A DNA stretch of 64,000 nt from Pedobacter foliorum (GTDB taxonomy: Bacteria; Bacteroidota; Bacteroidia; Sphingobacteriales; Sphingobacteriaceae). Below the pieces are notes generated by a model. That model saw only the letters and a list, made by a program, of their open reading frames with translations. It ran no database searches and was not told where the DNA came from. Below are positions 27,813 to 36,081 of this stretch, one piece after another (the stretch's first letter is position 1; each line of letters starts with the position of its first letter). The position numbers were made by a program, and so were the translations under genes. The stretch is taken from contig NZ_JABSNU010000003.1 of assembly GCF_013266735.1 (NCBI RefSeq), positions 496,001-560,000 on the forward strand, written 5' to 3'.

Positions 27813-30047
27813 ATGAATCTTTTTTATTGCAGAACGAGAACGAAATTTAGTATTTGTATTGCCCTTATCCTTTTTGGAATAACCTATGCAGCCACTTCAC
27901 AAAGTAAAAACAGTCAAAAACTGACCGATTTTGTTGATCCATTTATTGGTTCAGGCTCACACGGTCATGTTTTTATTGGCGCCAGTGTTCCTTTTGGAGG
28001 TGTGCAGGTCGGACCTGATAATTTTTATAAGGGCTGGGACTGGTGTTCCGGATATAACTATCAGGATAGTGTGATCAGAGGCTTTGCCCAAACACATTTA
28101 AGTGGCACCGGAATAGGCGACCTTTCGGACATAGCCATTATGCCCTATACAGGAAGCATTAAAACAGATAAGGGGCAGGAAAATGTTCCGGGCAGCGGTT
28201 ATGCCTCCCTCTTTTCGCATAAGAACGAACGTGTGAAGCCTGGGTTTTATTCGGTAAAGCTTGCCAATGGGGTTAATGTAGAATTAACTGCTTCCGAGAG
28301 GGTAGGATATCATCGCTATCATTTTCCAGTGGGAAAAGAAGCACATGTTATCATTGATTTAAAGGAAGGAATAAATGATCAATCTACGGAAACTCATATT
28401 GAGCAAATAGATGATTTTACGTTCAAGGGATACCGCAAATCGTCAGGCTGGGCTAAAGATCAATGGATCTATTTTGCTATAAAATCATCAATAGCTATAA
28501 AAAACTTTGCATTGTATAATAACAATACGTTATTGGAAGGAACAACCGCCACAGATAAAGCCATTAAAGGACTCTTTAATTTTGAAAAGGCACCTGCACT
28601 TCTAGAGCTTAAAGTTGGCATATCACCTGTAAGTTCAGAGAATGCACTTGATAACATAACAGCAGAAATTCCTAATTGGAACTTTGCTCAGGTGGTAAAA
28701 CAGGCGGATGACAAATGGAACAAGGAATTATCCAAGTTAACAGTTGAGTCTAAAAATATAGCAAACAAGAAGATTTTTTATACAGCGATGTATCATACTA
28801 TGATTAACCCGTCATTGTTTAATGATCATAACGGAGATTATAGAGGGACTGACAAAAAAGTATATAAAAATGCTCAGTTCACCAATTATAGCGTCTTTTC
28901 TACTTGGGACACTTATCGGGCAGCTCATCCACTTTACGTACTTACACAGCCTAAACGTGCGTCTGATATGATAAACTCAATGCTGGCAATTTATGATCAG
29001 CAAGGACATTTGCCGATTTGGCACCTTATGGGAAATGAAACAGGCACAATGGTTGGTATGGCTAGCAGACAGATTGTTGCAGAAGCGTATATTAAAGGGA
29101 TAAAATTTGATGGTGAAAGGGCTTTTGAGGCTTTAAAAAAGAGTTCTGATGTTAACTTGCTTGGCTTGGGGTATGCTAAGGACTTTCAGATAATTCCTAG
29201 TGATAAAGAGGAAATCTCAACGGCAAAAGGAATGGAATATGCTGTAGGAGATGGAAGCATTGCCTTGATGGCAAAAAAGATGGGTAAGACTACTGAATAT
29301 AGCAATTTCAAAAAGCGGGCAGAAAATTATAAACTATATTTCGATCCTACGGATAAGTTCTTTAAAGGAAAACTGTCAGATGGTAATTGGACTTCTGGTT
29401 TTGATCCGTTTAAAAGTAAAAATGTGCTTTACTCAGAAGGGAACGCCTGGCAATACAATTGGCTTGTACCACAGGATGTGGATGGATTAGTTGGTTTACT
29501 GGGTGGTAAGGAAGAGTTTAGTAAGCGACTTGATCAGTTTTTTACAATTCCATTTCAGGATGAGGGAGGGTTGGAAGATATGACAGGCCTGATAGGACAG
29601 TATGCACATGGAAATGAGCCGGGACATCATATTCCTTACTTGTACAACTATGGTGGACTGCAATGGAAAACAGCTGAAAAAGTACGGTACATTCTAAAAG
29701 AAATGTATCATGACCGTCCAGATGGTATTGTTGGAAATGAAGATTGTGGTCAGATGTCGGCATGGTATGTATTTTCATCTTTAGGTTTTTATCCTGTATT
29801 TCCTGCATCGGGAACTTATGCCATAGGGAGCCCCCTGTTTGACAAAGCGACCATTAATTTAGAAGAAGGTAAAAAGTTTATTGTTGAATCCGTAAACAAC
29901 AGCGATAAAAATATTTATATCCAAAGCATTTTGTTGAATGGAAAAAAATATGGGAAAAGCTATTTACAGCATGCTGATATCATGAAGGGTGGTACATTGA
30001 AAATCACTATGGGAAGTAAGCCAAACTATAATTACGGTAGTAAATGA
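27813..30047 (+). CDS. GH92 family alpha-mannosidase, exported
   Basis: Calcium-dependent exo-alpha-mannosidase of glycoside hydrolase family 92, acting on mannans or N-glycans outside the cytoplasm. A signal peptide (about 1-30) precedes an N-terminal beta-sandwich beginning DFVDPFIGSGSHGHVF, typical of the family. The C-terminal (alpha/alpha)6 domain has HLMGNETGTMVGMASRQ, the acid residue in GNEPGHHIPYLYNY, and GNEDCGQMSAWYVFSSLGFYPVFP. 744 residues is usual. No SusC/SusD pair or other hydrolase is adjacent, so this is not part of a visible polysaccharide locus. A terminator-like hairpin follows. Confidence 0.95.
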   Translation: MNLFYCRTRTKFSICIALILFGITYAATSQSKNSQKLTDFVDPFIGSGSHGHVFIGASVPFGGVQVGPDNFYKGWDWCSGYNYQDSVIRGFAQTHLSGTGIGDLSDIAIMPYTGSIKTDKGQENVPGSGYASLFSHKNERVKPGFYSVKLANGVNVELTASERVGYHRYHFPVGKEAHVIIDLKEGINDQSTETHIEQIDDFTFKGYRKSSGWAKDQWIYFAIKSSIAIKNFALYNNNTLLEGTTATDKAIKGLFNFEKAPALLELKVGISPVSSENALDNITAEIPNWNFAQVVKQADDKWNKELSKLTVESKNIANKKIFYTAMYHTMINPSLFNDHNGDYRGTDKKVYKNAQFTNYSVFSTWDTYRAAHPLYVLTQPKRASDMINSMLAIYDQQGHLPIWHLMGNETGTMVGMASRQIVAEAYIKGIKFDGERAFEALKKSSDVNLLGLGYAKDFQIIPSDKEEISTAKGMEYAVGDGSIALMAKKMGKTTEYSNFKKRAENYKLYFDPTDKFFKGKLSDGNWTSGFDPFKSKNVLYSEGNAWQYNWLVPQDVDGLVGLLGGKEEFSKRLDQFFTIPFQDEGGLEDMTGLIGQYAHGNEPGHHIPYLYNYGGLQWKTAEKVRYILKEMYHDRPDGIVGNEDCGQMSAWYVFSSLGFYPVFPASGTYAIGSPLFDKATINLEEGKKFIVESVNNSDKNIYIQSILLNGKKYGKSYLQHADIMKGGTLKITMGSKPNYNYGSK

Positions 30048-30107
30048 TAATTACATCATTGTAAAAAAAACGATAACAGCTTCATAATTTGTTAGTTTAG
30101 TTAGTTT

Positions 30108-30144
30108 AGCGGTGAGGGCTTTGGCTTCCTGAGCCGCTTTTCTT
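30108..30144 (+). terminator. Probable terminator after the GH92 gene
   Basis: AGCGG (30108-30112) and AGG pair with CCT and CCGCT (30134-30138), followed by a T-rich tail. The hairpin is imperfect. It is preceded by a direct repeat of TTAGTTTAG. Confidence 0.5.
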
Positions 30145-30261
30145 ATTAAAAACCCACCTGTGCATTTATGAACATAGATTGTACGGAAATGAACAATAAA
30201 TTGTCGGCGTAAACGTAAGTTGTTGATATTTAAGTGTGTGTGTTTGTTTTTTAGAATGGCA

Positions 30262-30269
30262 TATCTTTG
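30262..30269 (+). promoter_or_regulatory. -7 promoter element of the ABC permease gene
   Basis: TATCTTTG, an exact TAnnTTTG match 26 bp before the ATG at 30296. Confidence 0.55.
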
Positions 30270-30295
30270 GCGTAAGAGATTAAAAACCCCAAAAT

Positions 30296-32668
30296 ATGTT
30301 TTTAATCAACTTTAAAATAGCTTTAAGAAACCTTTGGAAAAACAAAGGTTTTTCTCTGATCAATATCGGAGGATTAGCCATTGGCATGACCTGTTGTTTA
30401 ATGCTCCTGATGTATGTGGGTTACGAATGGAGCTACGATAAACAATTTAAAGATGCAGATCGCATATACGCCGCTAAACTTACCTTAAATGTAAATGGGA
30501 AACTTTTAACAACAGACGCAACTCCCAATAAGCTTGCAGGTGCTGCTTTGGTAAGCCTACCCTCGGTAGAAACTGCCAGCAGGATAGCGATGGGCGAGTC
30601 AACAAAGTTATTTGGTACTGGCAATAACAACTTCAAGTTGACGACCCTAAATGTTGACCCTGACTTCTTGAAGATATTTAATTATAAGTTTATTCAGGGA
30701 AACCCAGAAGCAGCCTTAAGTGAGCCCAATTCGGTTTTACTTACCGCTTCAGCGGCTAAGAGGTTATTTGGAAGTGTTAATGTTTTAGGCAGCAGTGTTA
30801 AGTGGGATAATCGTAAGATTCTTAAGGTATCCGCGGTAGTCGAAGATCTGCCAAAGAATATGACCCATCAATTCGAAGCATTGCAACCCTGGTCATTTTT
30901 TGAGCAGGAGCATCCCGGAGAGAAGAACAATAGTTGGGGAAGCATTACCTGTTTTACTTTATTCAAGCTAAAAGATAAAGCTAATTTCGAGACTACAGAT
31001 GCTGGGGTAAGACAGTTGATCAAGAAAAATGATAAGGAAACTACTCTCCAGGCTTTTCTTTTTCCCTTTGGGAAATTTCATCTTTATAATCATTTTGAAA
31101 ACGGTAAATCTGCTGGAGGAAGGATTGATCATGTAAGGTTATTTATATTTTTGGCGTTCTGTGTTTTGCTGATCGCCTGTATTAATTATATGAACCTTTC
31201 AACTGCCCGATCAGAAAAAAGGGCAAGAGAAGTAGGAGTTCGTAAAGCACTTGGTGCTTCCAGAAAAATGCTGATTGGACAGTTCGTAATGGAATCACTT
31301 GTGCTTTCACTAATTGGTATTTTGATCGCATTTGTATTGCTGGAAGGAGTATTGCCTTATTTTAATAGACTGTTAGATATCTCTATTCGAATCAATTACA
31401 ATTCACCCTACACATGGATTACATTGCTCTCGCTAATCATATTCACAGGTGTACTTGCAGGGAGCTATCCCGCATTTTATTTGTCGTCCTTTACACCTGT
31501 AAAAGTATTAAAAGGCTTTACAGGAGTGGGTAAATCCTCACTGCCAATGCGTAAAATACTTGTTGTGGTACAGTTTACCATCTCAATTTGTATGATCGTT
31601 TGTGCTATTGTAATCTATTCCCAAATCCAATTTATAAAGAATAAGCCTTTAGGATTTAATGAGAATAACCTGGTGCAACTGGATCTGGAAGGTGAGTGGT
31701 CAAAGCCGCAGAAACTGGAGGTCTTTAAGACGGAGCTGAAAAATGTCGGAGCCATTGTTTCAGCAACAGAATTTGCAAGTTCATTTACTCAGGGAGGAAC
31801 AATAACAGGGGACATTAGCTGGCCAGGCAAGGCGGCAAATGATAATTCTATTATAGATTATCGAAGTACAGGCTTTGATTTTGTAAAAACGATAGGGACG
31901 ATTATGGTGTTGGGAAGGGACTTTTCTCCTAAATTTGTTGCTGATACAGCGACATCATTACTGCTAAATGAAAGTGCCGTGAGAACTATGGGTCTTAAAA
32001 ATCCGGTGGGCTCTAAGATTACTTGGGGCGATCAATCGCTAAATGTAATTGGTGTTGTTAAAGACTATACAAACGAACAACTGGGTGCAAAGTCAAAACC
32101 TACTGTGTTTTATTGCAACATCGCTCAAAGCAAAGTTTTACTGCTTCGTCTTAATCCGGACCAACCGCTAAGCAAATCCATTCAATCTATCAAAGATATT
32201 AGTCAGCGACTTAATCCATCATATCCTGCCGATTTACAATTTGTAAGTCAAGGTATGGAAGAGAAGCTTAAAACAGAGCGGTTATTGAGTGTGCTCTCTA
32301 ACTTGTTCGGTTGCTTTGCAATCTTTATTTCTTGTTTAGGTTTGCTGGGACTTGCTTTATATATGGCTGAGCAGAGGAGCAAAGAAATTAGTATAAGAAA
32401 AGTTTTGGGTGCTGATTTGAAAAGCATTCTTGTTCTTTTAAACAAGGATTTTATAAAACTGGTTATTCTATCCAATATGATTGCTATTCCTGCTGCTTAT
32501 GTAATTGTGGTAAAGTGGCTTCAGAAATATGATTATAAAGTTGGAATGACTGCATGGCCGTTTTTGATTGCTTTATTCTTATCTGTATTTATTGCGGTAA
32601 TAACAGTGAGTTTTCAAACAGTTAAGGTTGCAAAGGCAAATGCAGTTGATGCCCTGAAGTATGAGTAA
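30296..32668 (+). CDS. MacB/FtsX-type ABC transporter permease
   Basis: Large inner-membrane permease with the duplicated layout of Bacteroidota MacB-like proteins: an N-terminal helix (about 20-42), a MacB-type periplasmic core, three helices (about 280-400), another helix (about 420-445), a second periplasmic domain and three final helices (about 665-780). The conserved 'EKRAREVGVRKALGASRKMLIGQF' and 'EQRSKEISIRKVLGADLKSIL' motifs mark the two FtsX units. 790 residues is usual. No ATPase gene is adjacent. Such genes usually occur in large paralogous families; the substrate is unknown. Confidence 0.93.
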   Translation: MFLINFKIALRNLWKNKGFSLINIGGLAIGMTCCLMLLMYVGYEWSYDKQFKDADRIYAAKLTLNVNGKLLTTDATPNKLAGAALVSLPSVETASRIAMGESTKLFGTGNNNFKLTTLNVDPDFLKIFNYKFIQGNPEAALSEPNSVLLTASAAKRLFGSVNVLGSSVKWDNRKILKVSAVVEDLPKNMTHQFEALQPWSFFEQEHPGEKNNSWGSITCFTLFKLKDKANFETTDAGVRQLIKKNDKETTLQAFLFPFGKFHLYNHFENGKSAGGRIDHVRLFIFLAFCVLLIACINYMNLSTARSEKRAREVGVRKALGASRKMLIGQFVMESLVLSLIGILIAFVLLEGVLPYFNRLLDISIRINYNSPYTWITLLSLIIFTGVLAGSYPAFYLSSFTPVKVLKGFTGVGKSSLPMRKILVVVQFTISICMIVCAIVIYSQIQFIKNKPLGFNENNLVQLDLEGEWSKPQKLEVFKTELKNVGAIVSATEFASSFTQGGTITGDISWPGKAANDNSIIDYRSTGFDFVKTIGTIMVLGRDFSPKFVADTATSLLLNESAVRTMGLKNPVGSKITWGDQSLNVIGVVKDYTNEQLGAKSKPTVFYCNIAQSKVLLLRLNPDQPLSKSIQSIKDISQRLNPSYPADLQFVSQGMEEKLKTERLLSVLSNLFGCFAIFISCLGLLGLALYMAEQRSKEISIRKVLGADLKSILVLLNKDFIKLVILSNMIAIPAAYVIVVKWLQKYDYKVGMTAWPFLIALFLSVFIAVITVSFQTVKVAKANAVDALKYE

Positions 32669-32691
32669 GCTTTTATTAAATTATTATAGTG

Positions 32692-34386
32692 ATGATAACT
32701 AAAAAACTCATTCCAAAAAGAATAGCTATCATAATTTTGGTGATTGTGATTTTTGGTACAACTACAGATGCACAAAAATTATCAGATAGCACTATAGTCC
32801 GGGTCGACCGCCTATTCGAAAAATGGAATAAGAACGATATTCCCGGTTGTGTTGTTGGTATTGTAAGGGGAAACGATCTTGTATATGCTAAAGGGTTTGG
32901 ATTGGCCAATCTTGAAAATGAAACCGCAAATACGTCACAAACAATCTTTTACATGTGCTCAGTTTCCAAACAGTTTGCAGGTTATGCTATTGCGTTGCTG
33001 GCAAGAGGTGGAAAACTGCAGCTAGATGATAAGATTCAAGATTACTTGCCTTGGATGCATGATTTCGGTAAGAAGATTACAATTAGGAATTTGTTAAACC
33101 ACACAAGTGGAATTAGAGATGACATAGGTCTTTCTCAATACTTTGGGCTAAATTTGGATGGGATGCTCACTCAAGATCTGGCGATTCAGATACTCAAGCG
33201 TCAACGTACTTTAAATTTCATACCAGGTGAGAAGTTTTCTTATTCTAATTCGAATTATGTGTTGCTGGCTGAGATTGTAAAAGAAGTAAGTAAAAAGAGT
33301 TTTAGAGACTACGTAGACTCAATAATTTTTAAACCGTTGGGTATGTCGTCCAGCAAATTTGTCGATGACTATAGTGAGGTAATCAAAAATAGAGCAGTTT
33401 CCTATCGGAATAATAATGGTGTGTTCTATAACTCTTCGCAAAATGTTTACACTTTAGGTGATGGCGGCCTGTTTACTAATGTGAATGATATGGCTAAATG
33501 GGTCACAAATTTTTATGCTCCCATGGCAGGAGACTTGCAGGATATAGAAATGTTGACCACACAAGGTAAACTTAATAATGGTAAAACTATTAATTATGCC
33601 ATGGGGGTTAGTGTTGATAGCTACCGTGGGCAGAAACGCTTTATGCATAATGGAGGCCTAGCAGGATATCGCACTATTATTGCAGTTTACCCGGATTTAA
33701 AAATGGGATTTGTTGTGTTTGGCAATGGCGGAGACGCGGAAATTTACAAGAAGATTGATGAACTATCTGCACTTTTTATTCCTACTAATATAGTGCCGCC
33801 ACAAGGGGTAGTGGAGGCTGCTGTGCAGACTATTGTTTTAAAGGATTCAATGTTTGTAAATAGATGGGTGGGGACTTATTTGGCAGCAAATGGATATAAA
33901 GTTAGCATTGCTTCAAAAGGAGGCGAGCTAGTGGTAAACGGTAATTCGGCATTAGCGCCGGAATCGACTAATCTATTCCATATTATTGCCCGACCATCCG
34001 TAAAATATCAGTTTAGCACAGATCTTAAAACGAAAAAAACACAAGCTTTGCTGATAACTCCTGCATTATCAAAACCAATGGAGCTTTCTCGGGTTGCAGA
34101 AAGACCTTTGTCGGCAGTGGAACTTGGTGCCTATGTAGGAAGTTATTATTCTGACGAGCTGGACTGTAGCTTTCAAATTAAACAAAAGGGAGCGGAGCTT
34201 TGGATTTCAAATAAAAGATATAATGACAGGAAGGTAACCCTTTTGGGCTCAGATCATTTATTTACGGATTACGATTTTTTGAGCCATATACTGATCAGAC
34301 GTGATGCTAAAAATAAGGTTCTCGGCTTTGACCTGAATAGTGGAGAAACTATGGGGTTGTTTTTTAAGAAAGAAAGGTTGGAATAG
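32692..34386 (+). CDS. Exported serine hydrolase, class C beta-lactamase/esterase fold
   Basis: Start taken at the ATG at 32692, the second codon of the open frame (a GTG precedes it). A signal peptide (about 1-27) is followed by a beta-lactamase-type domain with SxxK in MCSVSKQFAG (Ser nucleophile), YxN in YSNSNYVLL, and a third motif FMHNGGLAGY. A C-terminal extension of about 200 residues has beta-rich lipocalin-like repeats (GTYLAANGYKVSI and GSYYSDELDCSFQI). Function may be peptidase, esterase or D-amino-acid hydrolysis; antibiotic resistance should not be assumed. It follows the permease by 23 bp. Confidence 0.9.
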   Translation: MITKKLIPKRIAIIILVIVIFGTTTDAQKLSDSTIVRVDRLFEKWNKNDIPGCVVGIVRGNDLVYAKGFGLANLENETANTSQTIFYMCSVSKQFAGYAIALLARGGKLQLDDKIQDYLPWMHDFGKKITIRNLLNHTSGIRDDIGLSQYFGLNLDGMLTQDLAIQILKRQRTLNFIPGEKFSYSNSNYVLLAEIVKEVSKKSFRDYVDSIIFKPLGMSSSKFVDDYSEVIKNRAVSYRNNNGVFYNSSQNVYTLGDGGLFTNVNDMAKWVTNFYAPMAGDLQDIEMLTTQGKLNNGKTINYAMGVSVDSYRGQKRFMHNGGLAGYRTIIAVYPDLKMGFVVFGNGGDAEIYKKIDELSALFIPTNIVPPQGVVEAAVQTIVLKDSMFVNRWVGTYLAANGYKVSIASKGGELVVNGNSALAPESTNLFHIIARPSVKYQFSTDLKTKKTQALLITPALSKPMELSRVAERPLSAVELGAYVGSYYSDELDCSFQIKQKGAELWISNKRYNDRKVTLLGSDHLFTDYDFLSHILIRRDAKNKVLGFDLNSGETMGLFFKKERLE

Positions 34387-34402
34387 CAAAATATTTATGA
34401 GG

Positions 34403-35626
34403 TCATATTTTATCGTATTTAAGTACATAATGACGATACAAATGACTGATACGAAATAGTTGTTCTGCTATGAATAGCACAACTACTAAGGGCAACAACA
34501 GTTCCATATGGTCTAGTTTCCAAAAAATGTAGATGAATATAGTAAGCACACGAGTGTACTCAAGGTTGTAAATCCATTTTCGTTGTTCCATTAAGGCTCC
34601 GCAATTGATCAGTGTAAGCAGAATAAAACCAACAACAAATAGTTTATCTGAAATTTCAAAGAAGGGATACAAACCAGTAATTAATGTTAACAGAATTATG
34701 CTAACAATCATTTGTATATTCAGATAACCTCTGTATTTGAATCGGTATGAAGAAGATACTTTGTGTTGCAAGTATTTCTTTTCGAGCATGGGTCTGATTT
34801 CCTGGTTCAATCTTGATGGGTGGCCAAAGACTATTTTTAATCTAGTGGCTAAGCCCGATTCTCTCTTACATGCTGCTAAGATTTCCAGATAATAGTGGAA
34901 GTGTTGCCATAAGAAGCTGTAACTTTTTACGGGATGTGTAAGTCCATATTTTGGTGGTTCTTCTTCTCTTTGAAATGTTCCAAAGATTTTGTCCCAAAAC
35001 ACGAATACATCGCCGTAGTTCTTATCAAGATATTTTTCATCGCTGGCATGGTGGATGCCATGAATGGAAGGAGAAACCAGTATGTGTTCCAGCCAACCCA
35101 TATTTTTTATCAGTTGAGTATGGGTAAAAAAGGAGTATCCACCATGAACAACCAGAATAGTAATTACCATGGCAGGATGAAATCCCAGTAGTGGGATTAC
35201 GCACCAAAAAAGATTTCTGATCAGGGCCTGAAAAACGGTGATCCTTGCTGATACGGTAAAGTTAAACTCTTCACTTTGATGATGTACAATATGAGCTGCC
35301 CAAAGTATATTTACCTCATGCCCCAAACGGTGGTACCAGTACCAAACAAGGTCAGTAACCAGGATTAATAATAACCATACCCACCATGTATTCGGTATAC
35401 TGAAAAGTGCATAGTTGGTGTAAATCCAAAAAAATAGGCTATAGAAACTTGCAGATATAAAAAGATTAAGAAGTCTTTCAGCAATACCTATGCTGAGGTT
35501 GGAGATGGAACTTTCATATTTGAATAAGTGCCCTTTTTTTAGACTTAAAGCAAGCCTATACTCTAAAAACAGAAACACAAAGAAAGCTGGAATAGCAAAG
35601 GCTAAATAGTTAAAATGGCTAATCAT
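34403..35626 (-). CDS. Membrane fatty-acid hydroxylase / sterol desaturase superfamily protein
   Basis: Di-iron integral membrane oxygenase. The histidine clusters are clear: HRLGH, HIVHH and HGIHH, plus a later His in YGLTHPV, set among about eight membrane helices, with a C-terminal helical extension beyond residue 300. 407 residues; the family includes alkylglycerol monooxygenases and lipid hydroxylases. A perfect 33-base palindrome sits over its promoter, matching the operator in front of the divergent cysteine desulfurase. An AGGAGG lies nine bases before the ATG, unusual here. This suggests sulfur-dependent lipid modification, an inference. Confidence 0.9.
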   Translation of the reverse strand: MISHFNYLAFAIPAFFVFLFLEYRLALSLKKGHLFKYESSISNLSIGIAERLLNLFISASFYSLFFWIYTNYALFSIPNTWWVWLLLILVTDLVWYWYHRLGHEVNILWAAHIVHHQSEEFNFTVSARITVFQALIRNLFWCVIPLLGFHPAMVITILVVHGGYSFFTHTQLIKNMGWLEHILVSPSIHGIHHASDEKYLDKNYGDVFVFWDKIFGTFQREEEPPKYGLTHPVKSYSFLWQHFHYYLEILAACKRESGLATRLKIVFGHPSRLNQEIRPMLEKKYLQHKVSSSYRFKYRGYLNIQMIVSIILLTLITGLYPFFEISDKLFVVGFILLTLINCGALMEQRKWIYNLEYTRVLTIFIYIFWKLDHMELLLPLVVVLFIAEQLFRISHLYRHYVLKYDKI

Positions 35627-35644
35627 AATTCAATTCCTCCTGAC

Positions 35645-35652
35645 CAAATGTA
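35645..35652 (-). promoter_or_regulatory. -7 promoter element of the hydroxylase gene
   Basis: On the - strand it reads TACATTTG, an exact TAnnTTTG. The operator core ends eight bases upstream. The AGGAGG at 35641-35636 would lie very close to the predicted transcript 5' end. Confidence 0.6.
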
Positions 35653-35684
35653 TATAAATACTACTAAATTAGTAGTATTTATAT
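35652..35684. promoter_or_regulatory. 33-base palindromic operator (core CTACTAAATTAGTAG)
   Basis: The core at 35661-35675 is a perfect dyad about A35668, and pairing continues to 16 bases on each side (ATATAAATA / TATTTATAT). It covers the -33 and spacer region of the - strand hydroxylase promoter. Related copies lie at 35826, 37392 and, weaker, 52418. The binding protein is not encoded in the window. Confidence 0.7.
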
Positions 35685-35825
35685 TTAAATAGCTTTTAGC
35701 GAAGAATTCGGTTTCCTCATTGATTGTTTACACGCTCCAAAGTTGCTTATGGATAGTCTCAATATTGGTTTTTATTTTGTGTAAACCAAAGATTATGTGA
35801 TGATTAAAATTTATTTTAATAAAGT

Positions 35826-35840
35826 CTAGTAAATTAGTAG
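35826..35840. promoter_or_regulatory. Operator copy over the desulfurase promoter
   Basis: CTAGTAAATTAGTAG differs from the perfect dyad by one base. Its right end is ten bases before the -7 element at 35851, so it occupies the -33 position, mirroring the divergent gene's promoter. Confidence 0.7.
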
Positions 35841-35850
35841 TTTTTATTTA

Positions 35851-35858
35851 TACATTTG
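35851..35858 (+). promoter_or_regulatory. -7 promoter element of the riboswitch/desulfurase transcript
   Basis: TACATTTG, an exact TAnnTTTG, about 27 bp before the first strand of the SAM-I aptamer. Confidence 0.6.
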
Positions 35859-35884
35859 CGACTCAATAGTTGTTCTTGTAATTT

Positions 35885-35997
35885 ACTTATCCAGAAAGAC
35901 AGAGGGAAAGGCCCTACGACGTCTTAGCAACCTGTACAGGCTTATGTGCTTGTAAAAGGTGCTAATTCCTGCTCCGCTAATGCGGGGAAAGATAAAA
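35885..35997 (+). ncRNA. SAM-I (S-box) riboswitch aptamer
   Basis: Consensus blocks occur in the right order: TTATCCAGA, AGAGGGA, GGCCCTACGA, GCAACC, AGGTGCTAATTCC, a P4-like CCGC-TAAT-GCGG hairpin, then AAAGATAA. P1 is formed by TTATC (35887-35891) and GATAA (35991-35995). It controls the cysteine desulfurase. Downstream, CCTCTT (36013-36018) can pair either with AAAGAG beside P1 (36002-36007) or with the AAGAGG of the Shine-Dalgarno region (36068-36073), which suggests translational control; this platform is inferred. Confidence 0.93.
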
Positions 35998-36067
35998 TGA
36001 TAAAGAGTTATACCTCTTCTGCATAAGCTGACATCACAGAATGATTAATTATAAACGATTAATTAAA

Positions 36068-36076
36068 AAGAGGAGG
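36068..36076 (+). promoter_or_regulatory. Strong Shine-Dalgarno of the cysteine desulfurase
   Basis: AAGAGGAGG ends five bases before the ATG at 36082. Such a site is rare in this window and is the natural target for riboswitch sequestration by CCTCTT at 36013-36018. Confidence 0.7.
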
Positions 36077-36081
36077 AAGAA

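Noticed and set aside
27813..30047. Polysaccharide utilisation locus around the GH92 gene
   Set aside because: No SusC/SusD pair, other glycosidase or sensor lies next to it.
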